From Deltaproteobacteria bacterium (GTDB taxonomy: Bacteria; Desulfobacterota; Desulfobacteria; Desulfobacterales; ETH-SRB1): a stretch of DNA of 9,318 nucleotides. A model generated the notes under the pieces. The model searched no databases. It was not told where the DNA came from and saw only the letters and a program-made list of their open reading frames with translations. Within the stretch, counting starts at the first letter, position 1. Each line of letters begins with the position of its first letter. Positions 1 through 8,300 of this stretch are shown one piece after another. The position numbers were made by a program, and so were the translations under genes. Location: the NCBI GenBank assembly GCA_019314185.1, contig JAFCZU010000122.1, forward strand, positions 1-9,318, given 5' to 3'.

Positions 1-4
1 GTCA

Positions 5-40
5 TTCGTATTTGTTTCGGATTTCGAGCTTCGTGCTTCG
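5..40. repeat. Phased TTCG low-complexity repeat
   Basis: TTCG occurs at 5-8, 16-19, 23-26, 30-33 and 37-40, the last four exactly seven bases apart, in otherwise AT-rich DNA. No ORF or RNA gene is visible here. TTCG-rich intergenic runs of this kind are, from memory, common between genes in some deltaproteobacterial genomes, but I cannot verify that here. Function unknown; it may be a copy of a dispersed intergenic repeat. Confidence 0.35.
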
Positions 41-70
41 AATTTATTGAAAATTGAATAAGTAAGCAAT

Positions 71-102
71 TCTTGTGAATTCAAGAGGTTATCAGCTTAA
101 AT
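71..102 (+). promoter_or_regulatory. Candidate promoter/operator of the toxin-antitoxin operon
   Basis: A weak sigma70-like pair is present: TTGTGA (74-79) and TTAAAT (97-102), spaced 17 bases and each matching four of six consensus positions. The -35 box overlaps an imperfect inverted repeat, TCTTG (71-75) and CAAGA (82-86) with a 6-base spacer. Type II TA operons are commonly autorepressed at a palindrome over their promoter, so this position is plausible. It rests on pattern matching alone and short matches like these arise by chance in AT-rich DNA. Confidence 0.22.
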
Positions 103-146
103 GACGTGGCCCTGTCCCCAAGCCCCCGTCCCGCCACTTTGTTAAT

Positions 147-151
147 GGAGG
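147..151 (+). promoter_or_regulatory. Ribosome binding site deciding the antitoxin start
   Basis: GGAGG lies 11 bases before the ATG at 163. It is the only strong Shine-Dalgarno in this region and favours the start at 163 over the in-frame GTG at 106 or the ATG at 145, which overlaps the GGAGG itself. Confidence 0.75.
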
Positions 152-162
152 ATATATATAAA

Positions 163-396
163 ATGGAAACAACTGTTGATAAAGCCTATAAAGAAGTGAT
201 GAGCCTTCCAGACGATCTGAAAGCTGTTTTGGCTGAACGTATTATTGAATATTTGGAAACAAATATTGACCCATCTTTGGAACAACTTCATCTTGAGACT
301 GTTAAAAGACGAAGAAACGAAATAAGATCAGGTAACGTGCAACCTGTCAATGGCAAAGACGCTTTGGATAAAGCACGTCGGATTCTTAACAAATGA
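163..396 (+). CDS. Addiction module antitoxin, PF09720/TIGR02574-like
   Basis: The 77-residue product is the likely antitoxin of a type II toxin-antitoxin pair. It would bind and neutralise the ParE-like protein encoded immediately downstream. It shows the pattern of the 'putative addiction module component' family: an N-terminal helix with SLPDDLKAVLAERII, then RRRNEIRSG, a short linker and a terminal helix DALDKARRI. The family is typically 65-80 residues, so this looks full length. An in-frame GTG at 106 would add 19 residues (MALSPSPRP...), but those come from a GC-rich patch and lack a ribosome site, whereas the ATG at 163 follows GGAGG. The stop overlaps the toxin start (ATGA at 393-396), so the two genes are probably translationally coupled. 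Assignment is by motif recognition, without a search. Confidence 0.82.
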   Translation: METTVDKAYKEVMSLPDDLKAVLAERIIEYLETNIDPSLEQLHLETVKRRRNEIRSGNVQPVNGKDALDKARRILNK

Positions 397-689
397 AGTA
401 CATTTTCCATCCAGAAGCACTTGAAGAATACCAATGTGCGATTTCTTATTACTTCGAGATTAATCCGCGACTGGCTGAATCATTTGTCAAAGCCATTGAA
501 ACCGGTATTGAGAATATCATAATGTTTCCAGAAGCATGGTCGATTGTTGAAGAAGATGTACGACGTCATCTTATTAGTCGCTTTCCATTCGGAATATACT
601 ACTGTGTTGAAAACAATTGTATATCAATTTATGCTGTTATGCACATGAGTCGTCATCCAGAATATTGGAAAAAACGACGTAAACGTTAA
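393..689 (+). CDS. RelE/ParE-family toxin
   Basis: The 98-residue product is the toxin partner of the preceding antitoxin. It has the layout of the ParE/RelE superfamily (PF05016, 'plasmid stabilisation system'): an N-terminal strand KYIFHPEA, helices with Glu/Ala patterning (EEYQCAISYY, RLAESFVKAIETGIENI), the FPEAWSIVEEDVRRHLISRFPFGIYY segment, a strand ISIYAVMH and the C-terminal SRHPEYWKKR motif. The RR.L..FP..I.Y and AV.H..R.P.YW signatures are characteristic. Known members either inhibit DNA gyrase (ParE) or cleave mRNA at the ribosome (RelE); the sequence does not decide between these. Length is normal and the frame is intact. The start overlaps the antitoxin stop by four bases, with no strong ribosome site of its own, consistent with coupling. 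Confidence 0.85.
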   Translation: MKYIFHPEALEEYQCAISYYFEINPRLAESFVKAIETGIENIIMFPEAWSIVEEDVRRHLISRFPFGIYYCVENNCISIYAVMHMSRHPEYWKKRRKR

Positions 690-910
690 GCAGAAAAAAA
701 AGGTCTGGTCTCTATGGACTAATGTTTGTGATAGGAACCTATGATAAGATTTATTGAAAGGGGGGATATCGTTGATAAGTTTACTACGTCCAGTTGTATA
801 TAAACCATCCGGATTTAATGGAAAAATAGGAACTTATAATTTGATTCCTGAGAAGCAAGGGGCAAAAGTAGACTTCCCCATTTTTGGTCGGTCAACTGGA
901 AGCCTCCGAG

Positions 911-930
911 AGGTCCTGAAGACCTTTTTT
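911..930 (+). terminator. Weak intrinsic terminator-like hairpin
   Basis: AGGTC (911-915) and GACCT (921-925) form a 5-bp stem with a CTGAA loop, followed directly by TTTTT (926-930). The position downstream of the plus-strand TA operon fits a transcript end, but the stem is short and the site lies 220 bases past the toxin stop. If real, it argues against the overlapping 754-1041 frame being a gene. Confidence 0.3.
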
Positions 931-1083
931 ACCCGTACAGCCAACATCAAAGGTTTGAAAAGCTCTCCTATTCATCAGGAAGCAAAGAATTTGTACAGGG
1001 AACTCAGCACGGCCATGGGCGTTCAAAAACAGGGCCATTAAAATAATGAGAAAGATGTTTAGAAGCTCAGCCGTTTCAACAAC

Positions 1084-1108
1084 GGAGAGGAATCTCCCCA
1101 CTTTTTTT
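1084..1108 (+). terminator. Second weak terminator-like hairpin
   Basis: GGAGA (1084-1088) pairs with TCTCC (1093-1097) around a GGAA tetraloop (a stable GNRA-type loop). A run of seven T (1102-1108) follows after four bases. The tract is separated from the stem, so efficiency would be doubtful; it could equally be part of a dispersed palindromic repeat. Confidence 0.25.
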
Positions 1109-1223
1109 CGGTATAGGACAAGCGGCCAAGCCTCCCTCGCCTAACTTCTGCTTGCTCTACCCATACTGATTTTGCTAAATGACAGTGTTTTAACTTTTTT
1201 CAGAAAACTTGTTTTTTATTTTT

Positions 1224-1257
1224 TAAGCAACTACCACCGCCAGAAACGGTGGCTTAT
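1224..1257 (-). mobile_element. IS200/IS605-like end hairpin (remnant)
   Basis: CCACCG (1234-1239) pairs with CGGTGG (1247-1252) around a 7-base loop. Outside it, TAAG and CTTA can pair with a one-sided bulge. Read on the minus strand, the hairpin is followed by TAGTTG, resembling the CCACCG...CGGTGGTAGTT hairpins near the right ends of IS200/IS605 elements known from established families. No tnpA or tnpB is present, so this would be a remnant or a non-autonomous copy. The match is to a remembered consensus, not a search. Confidence 0.4.
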
Positions 1258-1454
1258 AAGTTAGTCAATATTCTATTTAATCCTTGTACCTGATGGGGTT
1301 AGTTGGTGAAGTTGTTTTGTCCACGTTCCTTAGCGTCAAAGTTTCGTCCTTATAAACTAATGTCCCGCACGTATAAAATGAAATTTAATTTACCGATATT
1401 TTCATTCATAAGCGTATTACAAATCCTATTACTATTTCAGCGAGGGTGTGGAGA

Positions 1455-2363
1455 TTACTTCATAAATTCTGTCGCAAGTACATCAAGATGCGGTTCGATA
1501 AAGATCTTATTGTAGACACTTCCTCCAGCGTATGCTGCGGCAAAGACACCCAAAACCATTCCAGCCGTTAATAGAGTTGCCGAAGCGGCAGTGGCGGCAG
1601 CGGCCACAGAACCAAGCTCGGCGGCAGCGGCCACAGAACCAAGCTTGCCTGCTACTACACCTCCCATTCCTGCAATGGCAGCTCCTACTGATGTCATATT
1701 TCCTACTCCAGATGACAAGTCACCTTGTTCGATGTCTTCGCTTAGTTGTTTTGCAGCAAGCACACCGCCAATAACAGTAACTCCTTTTAGTAAACCGGCG
1801 TAGCCAGGAAGTCCTATAGTTACTTTGGGTGTTATAGCGTTAGGGGGCAATGGATTACGTGCACGCGAAAGAGCTGTGCTAGCAGAACGAGCGGTATCGG
1901 CAGAAGTGCCTGTTTTCATTAGTATGTGTGCCTGCGGGCTTTTCCCTGCATGCGCAGGATTATTTTGAATGAATCGTCCTGCGGCCCGCGTTGCGTTTCG
2001 AGCCATCTGAGCAGCTTTTGAAGCACCTTGACTCGTTGATTTTATCTGAATAGCTCGTGTGGACGTGGCTCTATCAGCAGCGGGTGCATTTTGACCAAGC
2101 CCACCCTGAAAACGATTGTTACCGGCAGGTATTTCAAGTTTTTTCCCGCGATTAAGAGGATTGAGGGACCAAATTTTGTCTTCAACAAACATGTCACACA
2201 GTCCACTTGCGGCAGCTGCTGTTGCCAATTTCTCGGCCTCGTAAGATGGGCTAATACCTTCTCCACCTTGAAAGTCGTCACCGCCTTCTGGTAAAGATAC
2301 AACATTATCGGGATTAATGTCATTCCCAACGTTCGAATGATCAATCTCAGGTTCAGCCTGAAG
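1455..2363 (-). other. Variable C-terminal (putative toxin) domain of the RHS protein
   Basis: Residues 2172-2473 follow the RHS core and correspond to the hypervariable region that carries the effector in RHS and TcC proteins. The first ~110 residues are acidic to neutral and polar. Then comes a basic, Ala/Arg-rich helix (SKAAQMARNATRAAGRF), and from about 2352 long hydrophobic stretches: 2352-2377 (GYAGLLKGVTVIGGVLAAK) and 2392-2455, rich in Gly/Ala with GxxxG-like spacing. No nuclease, deaminase, ADP-ribosyltransferase or protease motif is evident. The pattern suggests a membrane-inserting or glycine-zipper-type effector, but this is inference from composition only. Confidence 0.55.
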
Positions 2364-5300
2364 ACCTTGCCTGTCAAACATATTGATTGGATTATTTCTC
2401 ACATAGGTATAAAGATTTATCTCATCCACCATTCCCGCCGGATCGCAACTCAACCACCTCCCCAACCACGGCGCATAATACCTCGCCCCATAATAATACA
2501 AACCAGTCTCATCATCACGTTCCTTTCCGGAATAGCGGTATCGCTTAAGCTTTACTTCAACCTCATTTTCTCCAGCCATATAAGCAGTTCCGCCATAGGG
2601 ATAATATTCTTCATAACTGATTTCTTTTTTGTTTTCATCTATTTCCAGCAAAGAGGAACCAAGATGGTTATCCAATTGGTACCGTATGCGCAGAGCTAAT
2701 CCTGAATCAGTATCGTTGGTGTCTTTTAACTTCTTTTCTATTATTGCAATCCGTTTTGTATCGTCCATCACATGCAATGTAGAGCGCTCAAATGTTGTAT
2801 TTGCTCCGCCATTATATTTCCTGTAAATTTCATATCCGCCTATATAGATGCGCTCTTCTGCTTTTTTATTTCCAATTTCTATAACCTTTCTTACTCTCTG
2901 ACCACTCGCATCGTAATTGTAATAAGCCCGGTCATAGGATCCATTGGTTCGAATACCGGTCTCAACTTCTGTCAACCGGTTCGCATAATCCCATTTCATT
3001 TCTCTGAGATGTGGCATTTCTTCAATATTGCCATTATTGTCGTGAGGGAATTCAAAAGTAGCTTCATTGTTACATCCTGTTTTACTGGTTTTTAATTGAT
3101 TGTTGGTATCAAAATATTCCTGATTGCGGGTCCAACCATTATGACCAATATGCTTGATCTGCGTTATGTTCCCGCTTTCATCGTATGTAAAGTACTGAGT
3201 ATAATTATGAATTGCTTGTCCATTATTTATTGGCTGGTTGGGGATTATGGGGATGAATTCTGTATGCTTTTTATCCTGGGCCTGATAATGACAGGCGGTC
3301 ATAGATTCATGTTCTCGACCTGCCGCCTCTATTAATCGATAAATTGGGTCATATTTGTATTTATTAATGGGATCAACCCGTTGATTATGATTAAAAACAG
3401 TCTTATAGGCAGCATCGTGAATTTGAGTGATGTTTCCAACAGGATCAAAGGTATACCGAAGATCCTGTATTGTTTTAGCAGATGACTTTTGGGTTACAAT
3501 TGTTAATAGACGATACGTTTCCGGATCGTAAGTATAAACAGTCACCACTCCATTTCCGTATTCAATCCGTTCACGCTGTCCTTTTGCATTATAATCGATA
3601 TTCGTAATAAAATCTCTATCATCAGCTTCAGCTTTTAATCTTATTTTAACCGTTTCAAGTAGATTCGCTTCATTGTAGGTTACTTTTTGTACACTCTCAT
3701 CCGGGGCTGTACTTTCTGTAATACGGTTTAATGCATCATACTTTTGTGTGGTAACATAAGGTTCAATTTCAAGTTCAGGCAGCGGGTTACTATTCCAGTC
3801 TACAGACAGATCATGTTTTTTTAGCAGCTTTCTTTGCGTTGCCAGAAGATTTCCTTTAAAGTCATATTCGTTGTTGATTATTTCCCCGGAATCATCAAGT
3901 ACTTTATAAACTTTAGCTCTCAAATTACTAGTTGCAGCATTTGTAACACCAGGATGATCACCATAAGTAGTATCATTAACCAGCCTTTTTGAACCACCCC
4001 TGGTAACCCAAACTTTTTCAGGCCGTCTTAATTTATCATATTTTGTATTTATTTCATTCCCATTTGCATCCCAGGTATAAATCGGGTTTTCCCCGCTGAT
4101 ATCCGGCAACAGGTATTTTAATCCGGCATCCTTGCTGTCCACTTTTAATTTACGTCCGGCAATGTCGAAATTATGTGTGAATACTTGTATTTTTCGGGGA
4201 TCAGTAATAATCAGGTCATTCCCCTCGATATCCAGCGTAACATGCGTTTTATATTTATCGGCATCACCCGGTCCATTATCCTGGATGGTAAGAAAAGTTC
4301 TGCCCAGCGAGTCGAGATGGGCTATTGTTGTTGTGTGGGCATGCTCTTTTGTTTTTTGGGCAGCATCCTTTTCAGCATTTGTTCCAATTATTTTTTGATC
4401 GTACCATTTTTTATATGGCGGGTTTAGACTATCGATATATGCTGCGGCATATCCTTTCACATCATTATCTTTATCGGGTTCAAGAAGCACAGTATCGTTT
4501 GCATCCCAGGTTTCCTGGTACCATGGGTCAAATACTACTTTTTCGTAAGCATTGTTGGGTAGAATAGTGCATATCACTCTTTCCAGCGGATCGTAAAAAA
4601 GAACAGGGCTTACGCCATGCTGCTCTATACCGAAGATATGAGTATCGCTGAAAAATGGTTCGTACTCACGTACAGGCTTGCCTTTGTTGTTATAGATCTT
4701 TGTTCCTGTCCCAACCCACCTGGGGTTTGCATTATTTACCACGACATTCCCAGCAGTATCATAAACCGGGCCTGGCTCGGCCTGTATTTTTGACTGGATT
4801 TCTCTGCCAAATCCGTCTGAATACAGAAAACTGTGCTGGATTTTGCAGGTGCTCCCGCCAGGACTTTGATGAATTTCCCTTGCCAGTGTGTAAACCACAT
4901 TGGGTTGACTGGAATCCATATACCGGTCCAGGTTGTATACAAGCCGCGTGGTTGCGTCGTATAAAATATCATGAGGATTATCCCGGGGATTATCAATATG
5001 TTCATTTACGACTATTGGATCCAGATCCGGTACAAAATTATTCAAAGAATCCCCAACAGGATTGCCATTTTTGTCTTCACCCCAAACTGCCGTGCCAACA
5101 ACCATTCCCAGTGCGTCAAATGAAACAGCAGAATAATTGTCGTTCGGGTCTTTTATCTGATAAGGCTGCAATACCCTGTAGTCATTGAGAGCCTTGATTA
5201 CATTGTCCACCGGATCTCTTGCTTCTATCATTAAAAGAGCATATTCATCCAGTGTTAATTCTGAAATATTACCAAAAGGGTCTTGGGCTTTTTCGGGAAT

Positions 5301-8300
5301 AAAGAATTTATTTTTATTAAAAGACTGCCTGCCCGATGGTATCCACCAGTAATCATTCACATCAGGCTCCAAATGATATCCTCCTTCTTTACCCAATTCA
5401 ATTCCGTCAGCTTTGTGATCATAAATTTCCTGACACATCTTCTCAGTAAATGCAGCAGTATAACTTTCATAGGGCAACCCAAGCGATTCTATCTCACCAT
5501 GCGGAAGACGGTGGGTTAAATCGCCAACACCATCTATTAATTTAGGCGGTTCATCATTTGTTCTGAAATAATGCCGCGTCCATTCAACAATCCTTTTTTC
5601 AACTCCTGGATAGGTATTTGGATCTGAATCATATTCTTTAAAATCATCGGGCGTGTCACATATTCCTGTTGAATCATATTTTATAAAACTATTTTTTGTA
5701 AAAGAATCATCATTCCAATTCCAGGCATTACCATGAATTTCATATGTCCTGGTCTGATATGGTATGCCGATATAGTAAAAGTTGTCTTCATTCGGTTTTT
5801 CAATAAAATCTGTATGCGAGTACAGGATTTTCAATTCACCCTGTTCATCATAAACAGGATTTCTTCTCGGATACCCAATTGAGACCTTGTCCGTCATGTT
5901 TCCATATTCATCCACCTTCAGGGTTATCTCATGGCCTACTCGTGGATCATCCGGGTTTCTTTCATAATGGTAACTGATGCTTTCTTCTTGTGTTGTCAGG
6001 TAAACTGCATGGGGATTGTTACCCTTGGGTTGGATTTCCGTGATCAGATACCGGTTTTGGGTCACCACATAGGAGTGGGGCTCTTTTTCAGAGCCGTCTC
6101 TGGCATACACCTCTGTCCGAAGCACGGCCCCCCGTAATGCACGGAAGATTTCATGGGGTAATGCTATTGAATCGCCACTGGTATGGGCCTTAACCAGCTG
6201 GTCCTTCATGGGAAACGCTTTGGCATCCCCGGCATAAAACTCCTGTTTATACGCTTCCATGAGCTTGTGGTGATCAAAGGGCTCGCCGTCTTCCCCCAGC
6301 CTGTCTTCATTAAAATATACACCGGTATGAAACCAGGAGCGGGTTTCCACGGGCGGGACGTGAAAGGCCGAATCATTGTTTGCAAAAAGCTGATCATCCC
6401 CATGCAGGCCGGGGCTGGTAAAATCGTCAAACGTCTCCGTATCAAGCTGGTCCACCCGGCCAAACCCGCGAAACTCTCTTTCCCTGCCGTCATAATTACC
6501 GTGATGGTATTTGTAGGTGGTGACCAGCTTGGTCTTGCTGATATGGTCGATGACCTCCACCTTTTCTACCACCTGCACGGGGAAAGGCAGGTTGGTAGCC
6601 CAGGGCGTGCCGTTTTTTTTGTCCTCCAAGTAGAACTTGGTGGAGGAGGCATATTGCACTTTTGTTGTTGCGCCCATGTTGTTAGTCATTTCGTTCAGGA
6701 CGTAGGGCTTTACCCCGCCACAGAAGTCCAAGGCCTTATAATTTTCTCCCGGATATCGCCCATAGTCATAACTCCAGACAAGCGTTGCCGTGCCTGTTCC
6801 GAAAATATCTGCAAATTGAACAGAATCAATATCGGTTACCGGCGGTGTCCCGTTTATTACATACTCATCACTCCATCCGTTTCCGGACTGGTTGAACCAA
6901 AAATGCACTTTGCCCATATCCACACCCATATCCACATAGGCCATGTCCGCACATCCTGAACCGTCAAGATCAGCCAGAAAAAGCCTGCCCGGATCAAAAT
7001 TGCACTCCAGCCGGGGGGAACCGGTCATGGTGATGCGTTTGCCGAATTTTCCATACCCCAGGTTGGGCCAGTAATCCACCCGGCCGTTATGCAAAAGAAC
7101 AATGTCGTTAAGCCCGTCACCCGTCATGTCTGCCAGTCGAACTCTGCCTGAGGGATCGTTGAAATAAACATCCGGGAACGCCTTAAGATCATGTAACCGA
7201 ATGACGGCCTTTGGATCGCCATACCCTTCTTCGCCTTTGCATTCAAACCACAGGAAATGAAGATCACGGGTCATGAGAACATCTGACCTACCATCACCGG
7301 TGAGATCAATCAGCCTTACATTTGGATCGCCAAGGCTGAAGCTCGGACAGGTAGGAAATTTTTTAAACGGCTTCCATTCACCGTCTGAGGTTGCCTCATA
7401 AAATCCTGCCATCTCCGGCCATTGCACAATCAGGTCTGCCATACCGTCACCACCCATATCTCCAAATGCAACACCGGGCTGTGAAAGGGATATTCTTGCA
7501 GGCACAGCATGTTGCCGTTGACGCACATCCAGATTTGCATTGCCAAGATTTTGCCAGAAATAATATCCTGTGGATGTTGTATTCAATACATCAGGAAGAC
7601 CATCCCCAAAAAGGTCAACAAGGGTTGTTTCCGGATTTTTTAATGACATGGGGGGCATATCATTCCCCCTTGCTGTCACGGACTTGTATTTCTGTTCATG
7701 GGGTTTGAATTCCGAATATTTAAAAGTCACCGGTGGCATGTCTGATGATAAATAAGAACCATTGTTTTTCTTTTTGTATCCGGTAACGGTTGCAGATGAT
7801 AGTATTGATAGATTTGTCTGCGGATCATTGTCATATTTGAAATCAGTAGACTTAACCAGGGTCGGGGTATTACCCGATTCTTTAAAATGATGAAACATCA
7901 ATACGCGTTCGCATCGACGCAAGGTACGAATTTCAAAGCCGGACCTGAAGGATGAAAAAGGATCTTCGCGGACAAGCCAGTTGTCATCGATATTTTCCAG
8001 TTCTCTTGGAGCAGGTGGATTTGTATAGTCAGGATTATCTCCATCTTCCAATTTTGAGTAGTCAAAAACGATCTCAAATACATAAAATCTGTTAACAGGA
8101 TCTTTGATGGTTGAATAATTATCCTGATGATGGGTTCCTGTTCGTTCAGGTCCCACTTCAACCCCTTCCGGAGTGTTGCCATAAAAAATACGGCGGATAT
8201 ATCGCTGGCTCACATAACTGCGGTTCTGCTCATAGATTTTGTTTTGTACCGTGTTTTCATTTTCTCCGGCATACTCATACAAAATATGATTGCCCTTGGC

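Larger units (their letters stand above)
690..1454. other. 765-bp gene-poor region, possible degraded mobile DNA
   Basis: No ORF here has a recognisable family motif, good ribosome site or credible start. The open frames at 754-1041 (plus, TTG start) and 892-1101 (minus) overlap each other on opposite strands and neither resembles a protein I know. Structures that can be seen are two short hairpins followed by T-runs (911-930 and 1084-1108) and an IS200/IS605-like hairpin near 1234-1252. The region separates the converging TA operon (plus strand) and giant RHS gene (minus strand), so it must contain both transcript ends. No strong terminator for the RHS gene is seen. Confidence 0.5.

Noticed and set aside
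106..162. GTG start extending the antitoxin by 19 residues
   Set aside because: No ribosome site precedes it, the extension comes from a GC-rich patch, and the family's usual N-terminus matches the ATG at 163, which follows GGAGG.
754..1041. 95-codon plus-strand frame with TTG start
   Set aside because: A purine-rich GGGG lies within the frame rather than before the start, a terminator-like hairpin (911-930) falls inside it, no family resemblance is seen, and an opposite-strand frame of equal quality overlaps it.
892..1101. 69-codon minus-strand frame with a hydrophobic segment, considered as an immunity gene
   Set aside because: It begins over 350 bases after the RHS stop, with no good ribosome site and a start inside a hairpin/T-run region. 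One hydrophobic stretch is not enough support.
1303..1515. 70-codon plus-strand frame running into the RHS 3' end
   Set aside because: It overlaps the conserved minus-strand coding end, has a TTG start, and shows no motif.
1593..1646. Tandem 27-bp units considered as a CRISPR-like array
   Set aside because: There are only two directly abutting units without spacers, in frame within a protein-coding gene.
4655..5188. 177-codon plus-strand open frame
   Set aside because: Antisense to the TcB-like/RHS junction. The translation is rich in Cys, His, Pro and Gln with no recognisable pattern, as expected of a shadow.
6183..6959. 258-codon open frame on the plus strand inside the giant gene
   Set aside because: It lies antisense to the GC-richer TcdB middle-domain region, where the complementary frame stays open by composition. 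It shows no domain motif and no ribosome site, while the minus-strand frame is clearly conserved in family motifs.
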